A stretch of DNA of 64,000 nt from Streptomyces hoynatensis (GCF_003626535.1 NZ_RBAL01000004.1:310001-374000); one strand, 5' to 3'; positions 33,133-42,014 are shown, counted from the stretch's first letter. Program-made: numbers and translations. The notes: generated from the sequence alone by a model not told the origin.

Positions 33133-33971
33133 CTCGCTCACCCCGCCTGGCGGCCATGGTGCGGATCGCGTTCCTCTCCGTGCTCTCCGCCGCCATGCTC
33201 ATCCCGATGTACATATTGGTCATCAACGCGTTCAAGAGTCAGCAGGACATCCTCAAGAACCCGTTCACGATCGACCTGTCCGCGGCCACCACCGAGTACC
33301 TGACGGCCGCGTGGAACAACCCGGACTTCAGCATCCCCAAGGGCTACCTCATCACCCTGGGCCTGGTCGCCTGCGTCAACGTGATCTCCATCGGCCTGTG
33401 CGTCCCGGCCGCCTACGTGCTGGCCAGGACGCCCAAGCCGCTGTTCCGGCTGATCCTGATGTTCTTCGTGGCCGGCATGTTCATCCCCACGCAGGTGATC
33501 CTCATCCCGGTCATCTTCGTGCTGCGCAGGCTGACCCTCATGGGGACCTTCCCCGGGCTCGTCCTGTTCATGACGGCGACGACCATCCCGTTCACGTTGT
33601 TCGTGTTCACCGGCTACATCAGGGTGCTGCCCCGGGCCCTGGACGAGGCGGCGGCGATCGACGGGGCGGGGCGCTGGTACACGGTGTGGCGGATCGTCTT
33701 CCCGCTGATGCGGCCGATCGTCGCCACCGCCTTCATCCTCAACTCGCTGAGCGTGTGGAACGACTTCGCCAGTCCCCAGGTCATCCTCGGCCCGGGCAGC
33801 GGCATCTACACCGTCACCACCGGCGTGTACGCGGCGGTCGGCCAGTACTCGGCCGACTACACGAAGGTCTTCCCGACGCTGCTGCTCGCCGTCATCCCCA
33901 TCCTGATCATCTTCGTGGCCATGCAGCGCCACATCATGCGCGGGCTCGCGGCCGGATCGATCAAGGGCTGA
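33129..33971 (+). CDS. ABC transporter permease, MalG type
   Basis: A 280-residue permease with six membrane helices and the EAA loop EAAAIDGAGRWYTVWRIVFP near residue 180; the C-terminus ends MRGLAAGSIKG as usual for this family. It begins within the previous gene's stop (ATGA at 33129). No ATP-binding subunit follows; actinomycete sugar importers of this class often share one multi-purpose ATPase encoded elsewhere, and the same is inferred here. Confidence 0.93.
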   Translation: MTRSPRLAAMVRIAFLSVLSAAMLIPMYILVINAFKSQQDILKNPFTIDLSAATTEYLTAAWNNPDFSIPKGYLITLGLVACVNVISIGLCVPAAYVLARTPKPLFRLILMFFVAGMFIPTQVILIPVIFVLRRLTLMGTFPGLVLFMTATTIPFTLFVFTGYIRVLPRALDEAAAIDGAGRWYTVWRIVFPLMRPIVATAFILNSLSVWNDFASPQVILGPGSGIYTVTTGVYAAVGQYSADYTKVFPTLLLAVIPILIIFVAMQRHIMRGLAAGSIKG

Positions 33972-34044
33972 CCCGGCCGCCGCCCCCCGCGCACATCACG
34001 GCCCCGTAGGAGACGCGGGACCCGCTCCTGGAGGTGTCAAGACT

Positions 34045-34203
34045 GTGAAACCCGAGATGCCCGGGATACCCCGGACGCCCGAGCCGGCCGGCCCGGCGCG
34101 CGTCCCAGGACCCGCGCCCGCCTTCGGCCACGAAGGCGTCCCCGGCGACGGAGGCGTCCCCGGCCACGGAGCCGGCCGCCGGACCGCGGGAGGCGCGCGA
34201 TGA
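34045..34203 (+). CDS. Possible 52-residue leader ORF before the dehydrogenase gene
   Basis: From GTG 34045 a frame stays open to a TGA that overlaps the ATG of the next gene (ATGA at 34200). GGAGG lies ten bases upstream. The product is Pro/Gly-rich with repeated GVPG units and no domain. It may be a translated leader that couples the importer genes to the dehydrogenase, or a chance frame in GC-rich DNA. Confidence 0.25.
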   Translation: MKPEMPGIPRTPEPAGPARVPGPAPAFGHEGVPGDGGVPGHGAGRRTAGGAR

Positions 34204-34937
34204 CCGCCGCGCTGGTCACCGGCGCGGGCGGGGGGCTCGGCAGGGCCATCGCCGTCCGGCTCGCCGCCGACGGATACGACGTCGCCGCGCTCGACATCGA
34301 CCCCGAGTCCCTGGCCGGGACCGTGGCCGAGATCGAAGGGGCCGGGGGCCGTGCCCTCCCCCTGGAGGCCGACCTCGCCGACCCCGCGGCCGTGGAGGCG
34401 GCCGTCGAGCACACCGCCGCCGTGCTCGGCACGCTGGGCGCGCTCGTCAACAACGCGGCCGTCTACCCGGCCACGCCCTTCCTGGAGGTCGAACTCGCCG
34501 AGTACGAGCGGGTGGTGGCCGTCAACCAGCGCGCCTACTGGGTGGCGGCCCAGGCGGCGGCCCGCCGGATGGCCGCCGCACAGGGCGGCGCCATCGTCAA
34601 CATCGCCTCGATCACCATGCACGGCGGCTGGTCCGACCTCGCCGCCTACGTCTCGACCAAGGGGGCCGCCGCCGCGTTCACCAGGGCCCTGGCGCGCGAA
34701 CTGGGCGTGCACCGCATCCGCGTGAACGCCGTCTCGCCCGGTGCCTTCCCCACCGCGGCGGAGGAGATCCACCCCGACCCCGAGGGCTACGAGCGCTTCG
34801 TGCTGGACCGGCAGGCCCTCAAGCGCCGCGGCCGCCCCGAGGAACTGGCCGCGGTCGTCGCCTTCCTGCTCGGCCCCGACGCCTCCTTCGTCACCGGGCA
34901 GTGCCTCGAAGTCAACGGAGGGTGGGTGATGGCGTGA
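34200..34937 (+). CDS. Short-chain dehydrogenase/reductase
   Basis: A 245-residue classical SDR. It has the NAD(P) site TGAGGGLG at 7-14, NNAA near 83, catalytic Ser in [10 protein letters not shown], the YVSTK Tyr/Lys pair near 151 and the C-terminal family ending [11 protein letters not shown]. An Asp at the end of the second strand (AALDID) favours NAD. The ribosome site is GGAGG seven bases upstream. It overlaps the next gene (GTGA), an aldose-epimerase-like protein, which suggests a sugar or sugar-lactone substrate, such as an aldose 1-dehydrogenase step. Exact substrate unknown. Confidence 0.88.
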   Translation: MTAALVTGAGGGLGRAIAVRLAADGYDVAALDIDPESLAGTVAEIEGAGGRALPLEADLADPAAVEAAVEHTAAVLGTLGALVNNAAVYPATPFLEVELAEYERVVAVNQRAYWVAAQAAARRMAAAQGGAIVNIASITMHGGWSDLAAYVSTKGAAAAFTRALARELGVHRIRVNAVSPGAFPTAAEEIHPDPEGYERFVLDRQALKRRGRPEELAAVVAFLLGPDASFVTGQCLEVNGGWVMA

Positions 34938-35998
34938 ACCTCAACGGACGCGCACTCGACCGGGCCGCGCTGGCCCGTCTTGCGGGAGACGTCGGCGCGG
35001 CCGGCGGCGTGCGGGCGGTCGTCCTGGACGACGGGGCAGAACGCGGCATCCGCGCCCTGGAGTTCCGCACCGGCGGCGGCCTGAACTTCGACGTCCTGGT
35101 GGACCGGGCGATGGACCTGGGCAACGCCGAGTTCCGCGGGCAGGGCTTCGGCTGGCGCTCCGCCACCGGCTTCCGGCACCCGGGACTGCACGAGTACCGC
35201 GACGAGGACGGCCTCGCGATGATGCGCAGCTTCTCCGGGCTGCTGGTCACCGCGGGCCTGGACCACACCCTGTTCACCGCCGAGGTGGACGCCTCCCGGT
35301 ACCGCTACCCGCACCGGGCCACGGTCTGGAACGGGCTGCACGGCCGGGTGGCCAACATCCCCGCCAGGCTGCTGGGTTACGGCGAGCGGTGGACGGAGGA
35401 CGGCGGCTGCGTGCTGTGGGCCGAGGGCGAGGTGCGGCAGGCGGCGATCTTCGGCGAGCACCTGCGGCTCACCCGCAGGATCGAGGCCGACCTGGGCGGC
35501 GCCGAGATCCGTCTCACGGACACGGTGCGCAACGCGGGCTTCGACCCCACGCCGCACATGTACCTGTACCACATCAACGTCGGCTGGCCCTTCCTCGACG
35601 AGGGCGCCCGCTACGAACTGCCCGTGGAACGCACGCTGTGGCAGTCGGACAGCGTCGCCGAACAGGGCGTCTCCCACGTGGAGATGCCGGCGCCGCAGCC
35701 CGGCTTCGTGGAGCAGGTCTACGAGCACGTGCCGGTCGCCGACGCGGCGGGCCTGGTGCGGCCACGGCTGGTCAACGAGCGGCTCGGCGTCTACTTCGAG
35801 CTGGAGTACGACACCGCGGAGTTCCCCGCGTTCTTCCAGTGGCTGCACCTGCGGGAGGGCGCGTACGCGGTGGGCTTCGAGCCGTCAACCCACCACGTGG
35901 CGGGGGAACTCGCGGCCCGCGAGGACGGCTCGATGACCTTCCTGGAGCCGGGGGAGGAACGCAGCTACCACACGGCCTTCCGGGTCGGCACGCTGTGA
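34934..35998 (+). CDS. Aldose 1-epimerase-like protein (DUF4432 type)
   Basis: A 354-residue beta-sandwich protein of the galactose mutarotase superfamily. Supporting motifs: [14 protein letters not shown] near 52, [12 protein letters not shown] near 134 with the likely catalytic His, [14 protein letters not shown] near 210 and FEPSTHHV near 315 with the likely catalytic Glu. The GTG start overlaps the SDR stop. The product may interconvert sugar anomers for the adjacent dehydrogenase. No signal peptide, so it acts in the cytoplasm. It ends the importer operon; GC-rich inverted repeats follow at 36000-36080. Confidence 0.8.
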   Translation: MNLNGRALDRAALARLAGDVGAAGGVRAVVLDDGAERGIRALEFRTGGGLNFDVLVDRAMDLGNAEFRGQGFGWRSATGFRHPGLHEYRDEDGLAMMRSFSGLLVTAGLDHTLFTAEVDASRYRYPHRATVWNGLHGRVANIPARLLGYGERWTEDGGCVLWAEGEVRQAAIFGEHLRLTRRIEADLGGAEIRLTDTVRNAGFDPTPHMYLYHINVGWPFLDEGARYELPVERTLWQSDSVAEQGVSHVEMPAPQPGFVEQVYEHVPVADAAGLVRPRLVNERLGVYFELEYDTAEFPAFFQWLHLREGAYAVGFEPSTHHVAGELAAREDGSMTFLEPGEERSYHTAFRVGTL

Positions 35999-36140
35999 GC
36001 CGCGGGCCGGCCGCCCCGGCGGGGGGACCGGGCGCCGCCACGGCGCCCCGCCCGGCCCGCCGGGGCCGCCGGCCCCGCGGAACCCCGGGGAGCCGGCCCG
36101 CCCCCGGCGGCGCCTGGACCCTGGCGCGCGGCGCGGGGCC

Positions 36141-36175
36141 GCGCTAATGTTAGCGCTAACGGCAGCGCTAACGAA
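36141..36175 (+). promoter_or_regulatory. LacI-type operator array, copy 1
   Basis: GTTAGCGCTAAC (36149-36160) is immediately followed by GGCAGCGCTAAC (36161-36172), and GCGCTAA/TTAGCGC forms a further overlapping palindrome at 36141-36156. The central CG step and the symmetric TTAGCGCTAA are typical of LacI-family sites. A nearly identical array lies at 44464-44487 beside the LacI gene, so this operon is a predicted target of that repressor. Confidence 0.8.
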
Positions 36176-36278
36176 TCGGGACCGGCCTGCCGTCACCCCG
36201 GCCGCCCTACCCCCGTCCCCCGGCTCTCCCGACCCCTTGACTGCCCCCTTGAACCCCCTCCATCGGAACGGTGCATCG

Positions 36279-37442
36279 ATGACGGCCTACCGCGGACTCA
36301 CCTGGGACCACCCGAGAGGAACCGAGGCGCTGCGCCGGGCCGCCGCCGAGTTCTCCACGGGGCGCGGGGACCCCGGCGGACCCGGCCGGCACGGCGACAC
36401 CCTCGTCTGGGACGCCCAGCCCCTGGAGGACTTCGAGGCGCGCCCCATCGGCGAACTCTGCGCCCGCTGGGACCTGGTCGTCCTGGACCACCCGCACCTC
36501 GGCGACGCCCTCGCCGAGGACTGCCTCCAGCCCCTCGGCCCCCTCTTCGGGGCGGCACCGCTCGCCGAGTGGCGGGCCTCGGCCGTCGGCGCCTCGGCCG
36601 AGTCCTACACCGCCGAGGGCGAACTGTGGGCCCTCCCGATCGACGCCGCCACCCAGGTCGCCGCCGCGAACCGGGCCCGCGTGCCCCACCTGCCCACCAC
36701 CTGGCGCGAGGTCGAGGCCCTGGCCGCCGCCGAGCCGGTGGCGCTCTCGCTGGCCGGACCCCACGCCCTGCTCACCTTCTTCTCGCTGTGCAACGGCCTG
36801 GGCGAGGCCCCCGACCCGGCGCCGGGCTCCGGCCTCGTCTCCCGCGAGACCGGCCTCGCCGCCCTGGACCTGATGCGCGGCCTGGCCGCGCGCGCCGCCC
36901 CCCGCACCCACCGGCTCAACCCGATCGCCCTGCTCGAAGGGCTCGCCAGGGGCGAGATCGCCTACTGCCCCCTGGTGTACGGCTACTCCGGCTACGCCGC
37001 CCGGAGCGCGGGCTCGCCCGTCAGGTTCGGCGACGTGCCACGCCTGAGCCCGGGCGGCCCGCTCGGCTCCACGCTCGGCGGCACCGGGCTCGCCGTCTCC
37101 CGCCGTGCCGCCGTGTCCCCGGCGCTCGCCGCCCACCTGCGCCGGCTGATGTCCGCCGAGACGCAACGCGCCTTCCTGCCCCGCCACCAGGGGCAGCCCG
37201 GCCGCCGCGAGGCCTGGCTCGACCCGCTGGTCGACGAGGCCTACGGCGGCTTCTACTCCGGCACGCTGGCCACGACCGAACAGGCGTGGGTGCGCCCGCG
37301 CCACCCCGGATACCCGGCCTTCCAGGCCGCCGCCTCCGCGGTGCTGCGGGAGGCCGTCACCGGGGGGCGGCCCGCGGCGGAGGCGCTCGCCGAGACCGTC
37401 CGGCTGCACCACGCGGCCACCCGCGAACTGCCCCGCGCCTGA
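36279..37442 (+). CDS. Solute-binding-protein-like protein without an export signal
   Basis: A 387-residue protein with the sequence flow of a MalE-type extracellular binding protein (DLVVLDHPHLGDALAEDCL, ELWALPIDAATQVAAANRA, LPTTWREVEALAAAEPVALS, RGEIAYCPLVYGYSGYA, GGTGLAVSRRA). It starts directly in mature-like sequence: neither ATG 36279 nor the upstream extension to 36147 has a signal peptide or lipobox. It would therefore be cytoplasmic. No permease is adjacent; the next genes are an enoyl-CoA hydratase and a keto-acid dehydratase-like protein. It may sense or buffer a ligand inside the cell, or have lost its signal. The LacI operator array lies about 105 bases upstream. Confidence 0.75.
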   Translation: MTAYRGLTWDHPRGTEALRRAAAEFSTGRGDPGGPGRHGDTLVWDAQPLEDFEARPIGELCARWDLVVLDHPHLGDALAEDCLQPLGPLFGAAPLAEWRASAVGASAESYTAEGELWALPIDAATQVAAANRARVPHLPTTWREVEALAAAEPVALSLAGPHALLTFFSLCNGLGEAPDPAPGSGLVSRETGLAALDLMRGLAARAAPRTHRLNPIALLEGLARGEIAYCPLVYGYSGYAARSAGSPVRFGDVPRLSPGGPLGSTLGGTGLAVSRRAAVSPALAAHLRRLMSAETQRAFLPRHQGQPGRREAWLDPLVDEAYGGFYSGTLATTEQAWVRPRHPGYPAFQAAASAVLREAVTGGRPAAEALAETVRLHHAATRELPRA

Positions 37443-37491
37443 GCCCGGTTCGCGGCCACCCACGTCCCACCCACCCGAGGAGTCGCCCGCC

Positions 37492-38271
37492 ATGGAGAGC
37501 ACCCTGGAAGAGCTGCGCTGGTCGCTGCGCGACCACGTCGCGCTGATCACGCTGAACCGGCCGGAGAAGCTGAACGCCGTCACCTCCGCCATGTCGGCCG
37601 AGCTGACCAGGATGGCCGACTGGTGCAACGAGGCGGACGAGGTCAGGGCCGTGGTGCTCACCGGCAGCGGGGACCGGGCGTTCTGCGCCGGCTCCGACAT
37701 CCGCGAACTCGACACCTACGCCACCCCCTGGGACTTCCGCAACCGCTCCGACTACTGCGACTCGCTGCGCCGCCTGCGCAAGCCCGTCATCGCCGCCGTC
37801 AACGGCCTGGCGCTCGGCGGCGGCCTGGAGACGGCCCTGGCCTGCGACATCAGGATCGCCTCGCGCACCGCCCGGTTCGGCGCGCCCGAGATCAAGCTCG
37901 GCTGGATCGGCGGCGGCGGCGTCTCCGCCCTGCTGCGGGCTTCCGTCGGCGCGAGCAACGCCGCCCTGATGCTGCTCACCGGCGACCCGGTGGACGCGGC
38001 CACCGCGGAACGCCGGCTGCTGGTCAGCGAGGTGACCGAGCCGGAGGACCTCCTCGACCGGGCGATGGAGATCGCCACCACCATCGCCGCCCGGGCCCCC
38101 ATCGCCGCGGAGACCGCGAAGACCAACCTCAAGGCGGCGGCGAGCGTGCCGCTCGACCAGGCCCTGGCCTACGAGCGGGACCTGCAGACCGTCTGCTTCG
38201 CCACCGAGGACGCCGCCGAGGGGCGCGCGGCCTTCCGCGAGAAGCGCACGCCCACCTTCCACCGCAGGTGA
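37492..38271 (+). CDS. Enoyl-CoA hydratase/isomerase family protein
   Basis: A 259-residue crotonase-fold protein. The oxyanion-hole pieces are CAGSDIREL near 64 and NGLALGGGLE near 105. At the usual catalytic Glu positions the chain reads GAPEIKLGWIGGGG, so one Glu (in APEIKLG) is present while the second is replaced by Gly-rich sequence; the reaction may differ from simple hydration. It starts with GAGGAG upstream at ATG 37492, 50 bases after the binding-protein-like gene, under the same LacI operator. It may act with the CoA-transferase at 44.7 kb. Confidence 0.88.
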   Translation: MESTLEELRWSLRDHVALITLNRPEKLNAVTSAMSAELTRMADWCNEADEVRAVVLTGSGDRAFCAGSDIRELDTYATPWDFRNRSDYCDSLRRLRKPVIAAVNGLALGGGLETALACDIRIASRTARFGAPEIKLGWIGGGGVSALLRASVGASNAALMLLTGDPVDAATAERRLLVSEVTEPEDLLDRAMEIATTIAARAPIAAETAKTNLKAAASVPLDQALAYERDLQTVCFATEDAAEGRAAFREKRTPTFHRR

Positions 38272-38330
38272 GCCGGCGCCCCGCCGCCGCGCCCCGCCGC
38301 CCACCGCACGCCGACGAGGAGACAGCAGCC

Positions 38331-39557
38331 ATGCCCGCCACCACCCCCGCAGCCGCCCTTGCCCCCCACCCGGGCACGGACCGACTGCGCCTGACCGCCC
38401 GTGAGACGCTCCCCGAGGACGGCACCGCCGGCACCCTGCTGGCCCGCGTCTGGAACCCGGCCGTGGGCGGCCCCTCCCCGGCCGCCGTCCGGGCCGAAGG
38501 CGTCTTCGACGTCTCCGCCTCCTTCCCGACGGTCGCGGAGCTGTGCGAGCAGGAGGACCCGGCCGCCGCGCTGGCCGCCGCGCCCGGCGTCCTGGTGGGC
38601 GAGGTCGAGGAACTGCTCGCGACGACCACCCGGCGGCCCGGCGACCCCTCGCGCGCCCACTTCCTGGCCCCCACCGACCTGCAGCCCGTCAAGGCCGCCG
38701 GCGTCACCTTCGCGGTCTCCATGGTGGAGCGGCTGATCGAGGAGCGGGCCCTGGGCAACCCGGAGGCCGCCGCCGAGATCAGGGCGAGGATCGGCGAGGC
38801 GCTCGGCGGCGACCTGCGCACCCTGCGCCCGGGCTCGCCGCAGGCCGCCGCGGTCAAGCGGCTGCTGGTGGAGCGCGGCGAGTGGAGCCAGTACCTGGAG
38901 GTCGGCATAGGCCCCGACGCGGAGATCTTCACCAAGGCGATGCCGCTGTCCGCGGTCGGCACCGGCAGCCGGGCCGGGGTGCTGCGCGAGTCGGAGTGGA
39001 ACAACCCCGAGCCCGAGGTCGGCCTCGTCGTCTCCTCCCGCGGCACCGCGGTGGGCGCGACGCTCGCCAACGACATCAACCTGCGCGACATCGAGGGCCG
39101 TTCCGCGCTGCTGCTGCCCAAGGCGAAGGACAACAACGCCTCCTGCGTGCTGGGCCCCTTCGTCCGGCTCTTCGACGCGACCTTCGGCCTGGACGACGTG
39201 CGCTCCACCACCGTGCGGCTTGAGGTCACCGGAACCGAGGGCTACCGCCTCGCCGGGGAGTCCGCCCACAGCGAGATCAGCCGGGACCCGGCCGAGCTCG
39301 TGGCCCAGCTGATGGGGGAGCACCACCAGTACCCGGACGGGGTGGTGCTGCTGCTGGGCACGATGTTCGCCCCGGTCGACGACCGCGACGTGCCCGGCGG
39401 CGGCTTCACCCACCGCGTGGGCGACATCGTGCGCATCTCCGCCCCCCGGCTCGGCACCCTCGCCCACGAGATCCACCACAGCCAGGACTGCGCCCCCTGG
39501 ACCTTCGGCACCCGCGCCCTGATGGCCAACCTGGCCCGCCGCGGACTGCTGTCCTGA
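38331..39557 (+). CDS. FAH-superfamily protein, probable 2-keto-3-deoxyaldonate dehydratase (XylX/KdxD-like)
   Basis: A 408-residue member of the fumarylacetoacetate hydrolase superfamily. The stretch from GVTFAVSMVERLIEERA through QYLEVGIGPDAEIFTKAMP, EWNNPEPEVGLVVSSRG, NDINLRDIEGRSALLLPKAK and HHQYPDGVVLLLGTMFAP matches the pattern I know from the sugar-acid dehydratases of the oxidative xylose/arabinose routes. These form 2-ketoglutarate semialdehyde from 2-keto-3-deoxypentonates. The Glu/Asp metal ligands are in NPEPE and NDINL. It is third in the LacI-controlled operon and ends 19 bases before a convergent gene. Whether the substrate here is a pentonate or a deoxyhexonate is open. Confidence 0.83.
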   Translation: MPATTPAAALAPHPGTDRLRLTARETLPEDGTAGTLLARVWNPAVGGPSPAAVRAEGVFDVSASFPTVAELCEQEDPAAALAAAPGVLVGEVEELLATTTRRPGDPSRAHFLAPTDLQPVKAAGVTFAVSMVERLIEERALGNPEAAAEIRARIGEALGGDLRTLRPGSPQAAAVKRLLVERGEWSQYLEVGIGPDAEIFTKAMPLSAVGTGSRAGVLRESEWNNPEPEVGLVVSSRGTAVGATLANDINLRDIEGRSALLLPKAKDNNASCVLGPFVRLFDATFGLDDVRSTTVRLEVTGTEGYRLAGESAHSEISRDPAELVAQLMGEHHQYPDGVVLLLGTMFAPVDDRDVPGGGFTHRVGDIVRISAPRLGTLAHEIHHSQDCAPWTFGTRALMANLARRGLLS

Positions 39558-39576
39558 GCGGCCGCCGCCGGGGGCC

Positions 39577-40248
39577 TCAGCCGCGTGCGCCCGTCGCCGC
39601 GGGCACGTCCCCGGCGGCGACGGTGAACCGGCGGCGGCGGTGCCGCGGCCGCTCCACCTCGTCGAGCAGGGCGACGGCGAAGTCCTCCATCGATATCGCC
39701 GAGGTCCCGTCCGGGCCGGTCAGCAACTCCTCGCCGCCCAGGCGGTATCCGCCGGTCCTGGTGCCGGGGTGCAGCAGCGCGGGCGGGCTGAGATACGTCC
39801 AGTCGGCGGCCTCCTCCTTGAGGCAGGCCCGCAGCTGCTCGGCGCAGGCCCGGGCGATGGGCCGCAACCCCGCGGGGAAGGAAGGGTCCTCCCACAGCGT
39901 CAGCCCGCCCCGGCCCGGGAGGGCCAGGGTGGCGGCCCCGCCGACGAGCACCAGCCGGACGCCGGCCCGCGCGGCCCCGGCGAGGAGGCCGCGGGTGGTG
40001 CCGGCCAGCTCGTGCTCCGCCCCGGCGGCCGGCCGCGTGGCCCCGACCAGCACGTCCTGACCCACCGCGAGCAGCGCGACCGCCGCGGGGTCGGCGGCGT
40101 CGGCCCGGCGGAAGGTCACGCCCGGCGGGTGCGCGCCGGGCGGGGCGGGGGAGCGGCCCGCCGCGGTGACCCGGTGGCCGCGGGCCGCGGCCTCGGCGAC
40201 GATCCGGCGGCCGACCTCCCCGGCCGCGCCGATGACGGTGATGCGCAT
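39577..40248 (-). CDS. NAD(P)-binding Rossmann protein, NmrA/BVR-B-like
   Basis: A 223-residue atypical short-chain dehydrogenase with GAAGEVGRRI at residues 7-16 for the nucleotide and no YxxxK pair in the usual place. It resembles small NAD(P)H-dependent reductases or sensor proteins (VLVGGAATLALPG, ADWTYLSPPALLHPGTRTGGYRLG, ISMEDFAVALLDEVERPRH). ATG 40248 has GGAGGGGACC directly upstream; the longer frame to 40314 is not needed. It is transcribed towards the FAH-type gene. The unusual 15-bp repeat array lies about 85 bases upstream of its start and may control it. Confidence 0.82.
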   Translation of the reverse strand: MRITVIGAAGEVGRRIVAEAAARGHRVTAAGRSPAPPGAHPPGVTFRRADAADPAAVALLAVGQDVLVGATRPAAGAEHELAGTTRGLLAGAARAGVRLVLVGGAATLALPGRGGLTLWEDPSFPAGLRPIARACAEQLRACLKEEAADWTYLSPPALLHPGTRTGGYRLGGEELLTGPDGTSAISMEDFAVALLDEVERPRHRRRRFTVAAGDVPAATGARG

Positions 40249-40332
40249 GGTCCCCTCCTGAACGACGGCGGGCGGCGGACCGCCCGGTGCGACGCGAGCC
40301 ACGCGACAGGACATCGCGCGAGCGCCGCAGCT

Positions 40333-40437
40333 CTCTCCATCCGGCTCTCTCGGCCTGGCTCTCTCAGCGTTGATTCTCTCAACACCGATTCTCTCAGTGC
40401 TGACTTTCTCAAAGCTGAGCTAACTCAGTGCTGAGAA
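40333..40437. repeat. Seven-fold 14-16-bp direct repeat with inverted halves
   Basis: CTCTCA-type boxes begin at 40333, 40347, 40361, 40376, 40391, 40406 and 40422, that is every 14-16 bp. Between them alternate GCGTTGA, CACCGA and GTGCTGA, so several copies form small palindromes (for example CTCAGTGCTGAG at 40424-40435). On the minus strand it lies upstream of the Rossmann protein gene. It looks like an operator array or a slippage-born repeat; no coding role is convincing although the frame stays open as a pentapeptide repeat. Confidence 0.65.
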
Positions 40438-40589
40438 CACTAGCGGACGTCATCACGCAGCGTCAAACGGTTCAGCGTTGAGAGACCTCGCGTGCGCCCC
40501 TGTTCGCGCCCCACGCTCCCGCCCGCCCGGCGGCTCGCGCGCCCCCGCGCCCCGGCCCCGGGGTGCGCGGGCTCAGGCCGCTCTACCTT

Positions 40590-40795
40590 CTTGAGCGGGT
40601 TGATCGAGCCATTCGTAAGGTTGGGTCGCCCAGGGGTGCTGGGTGTGGCTATCAGGCCGCTGCCGTCTCGTGGCTGCCCTCGCTTCGCCGCCCAGCGCCC
40701 CACGACGACTCGGCCGCCGATGAGGAAGTGCGAACAAGTCGCTGTGTAGAGCAATGCCGGCGAGGTCGTCCGTGGCACGAACAGCACGAACAAGC
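40590..40795 (+). ncRNA. Candidate bridge RNA of the IS110-type element
   Basis: IS110-group elements encode a structured guide (bridge) RNA in the long non-coding part before the transposase; this is established for the family. The segment here is about 200 bases long, is not coding in a convincing frame and contains complementary pieces, for example CGTGG near 40669 with CCACG near 40704 and GGCCGC/GCGGCC-like runs. Loops and target guides could not be assigned by eye. Confidence 0.35.
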
Positions 40796-40806
40796 ACGTC
40801 AGGAGC

Positions 40807-42006
40807 ATGATGAGCCGGATATGGGCGGGGATCGACAGCGGCAAGGGCCACCATCACGGCCTTGTGCTGGACGCCGACGGCAAGACGCTGCTGTCGCGGC
40901 GGGTCGCCAACGACGAGCCCGAGCTGCTGAAGCTGATCGGCGATGTCCTCGACCTGGCCGACGGCCGTCAGGTCACCTGGGCCATCGACATGACCGGCGG
41001 GGAGCCGGCACTGCTGCTGGCCCTGCTGGTCAACCACGGGCAAGAGGTTCTCTACATGCCCGGACGGCTGGTGAATCGGGCCTCCGACGGCTACCGCGGC
41101 GAGGGCAAGACCGACGCCCGCGACGCCTACGTCATCGCCGACCAGGCCAGGATGCGCCGTGACCTGCGGCCCGTCCGCCCCGGCGACGAAGCCGCCGTTG
41201 AGCTGAAGCTGCTGACCGGACGCCGGGCCGACCTGGTCGAGGACCGCACCCGCGTGGTGAACCGGCTGCGCGGCACCCTGCTGAGCATGTTCCCCGCACT
41301 GGAGAGGGCTTTGGACGTGACCAACGCCGGCCCGCTCAAGCTCCTGACCGGCTACCAGATCCCGGCCGCGATCCGCCGGGCCGGCGTCGCTCGGCTGACC
41401 AAGTGGCTGGCCAACCGCAAGGTCCGCAACGCCAGAGCTCTGGCCGAAGCGGCGGTCGACGCCGCCGAGCGCCAGCACACCGCCGTCCCTGGGGAGAAGA
41501 ACATCGCGAAGCTGGTACACACGCTGGCCGAGGAGGTGATGGCCCTCAACGAGCAGGTCCGCGGGATGGACAAGCTCATTGAGGGCCGGTTTCGCGAGCA
41601 CGAGCTCGCCGACATCGTCCTGAGCGTCCCCGGCATCGGCACGACTCTGGGCGCCGAGTTCCTGGCCGCCGTCGGCGGCAGCCTGGACGGCTTCGACTCG
41701 CCGGACACCCTGGCGGCCTTCGCTGGCGTCGCCCCCGCACCACGTGACTCGGGCAAGGTCAGCGGCAACCTCCACCGGCCGGCCGTCTACCACCGCAGAC
41801 TCCAGCGCGTCTTCTACACGTCCGCCTTGGTCAGCGTCCAATTCGACCCGAACTCGCGGAAGTTTTATGACCGTGAACGCGCTGAGGGGAAGAAACACGT
41901 CCAGGCCGTGCTCGCCCTCGCCCGCCGACGCGTCAACGTTCTGTGGGCGTTGATCCGTGACCGACGGTGCTACCAAGTTGCACCTCCAGTGACTGCGACT
42001 GCTTGA
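40807..42006 (+). CDS. IS110-family transposase
   Basis: A 399-residue DEDD recombinase. The N-terminal RuvC-like part (AGIDSGKGHHHGLVLD near 7, AIDMTGGEPALLLALL near 60, GEGKTDARDAYVIAD near 100) carries the acidic residues, and the C-terminal Transposase_20 part (IVLSVPGIGTTLGAEFLAAV, LAAFAGVAP, GNLHRPAVYHRRLQRVFYTSA) carries the reactive-Ser region characteristic of the family. No frameshift or stop interrupts it, so the element may be active. ATG 40807 and the next codon 40810 are both ATG; GGAG lies just upstream. Confidence 0.95.
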   Translation: MMSRIWAGIDSGKGHHHGLVLDADGKTLLSRRVANDEPELLKLIGDVLDLADGRQVTWAIDMTGGEPALLLALLVNHGQEVLYMPGRLVNRASDGYRGEGKTDARDAYVIADQARMRRDLRPVRPGDEAAVELKLLTGRRADLVEDRTRVVNRLRGTLLSMFPALERALDVTNAGPLKLLTGYQIPAAIRRAGVARLTKWLANRKVRNARALAEAAVDAAERQHTAVPGEKNIAKLVHTLAEEVMALNEQVRGMDKLIEGRFREHELADIVLSVPGIGTTLGAEFLAAVGGSLDGFDSPDTLAAFAGVAPAPRDSGKVSGNLHRPAVYHRRLQRVFYTSALVSVQFDPNSRKFYDRERAEGKKHVQAVLALARRRVNVLWALIRDRRCYQVAPPVTATA

Positions 42007-42014
42007 CAACAGCA

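Larger units (their letters stand above)
40249..40806. other. Gene-free stretch: repeat array, then left part of the IS110-type element
   Basis: The first 190 bases hold the promoter of the leftward Rossmann gene and the direct-repeat array. The next 130 bases are GC-rich with nothing recognisable. From about 40575 the composition changes (TTCTTGAGCGGGTTGATCG) and the sequence belongs to the insertion element up to its transposase start at 40807. Confidence 0.6.
40575..42013 (+). mobile_element. IS110-family insertion element (about 1.4 kb)
   Basis: The element contains one transposase gene, about 230 bases of non-coding sequence upstream and only a few bases downstream, the layout of the IS110 group proper. 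GC content and codon use are less extreme than in the neighbours, which fits recent arrival. The exact ends are not fixed by terminal inverted repeats, which this family lacks; the right end is probably in GACAACAGCATTAG near 42004-42018. It sits directly at the 3' end of the patatin gene, in a run of GGGGGACGC repeats. Confidence 0.75.

Noticed and set aside
40116..40412. Leftward 98-residue frame with an LRES pentapeptide repeat
   Set aside because: It is produced by the 15-bp DNA repeat array and overlaps the promoter and the start of the Rossmann protein gene; no ribosome site.
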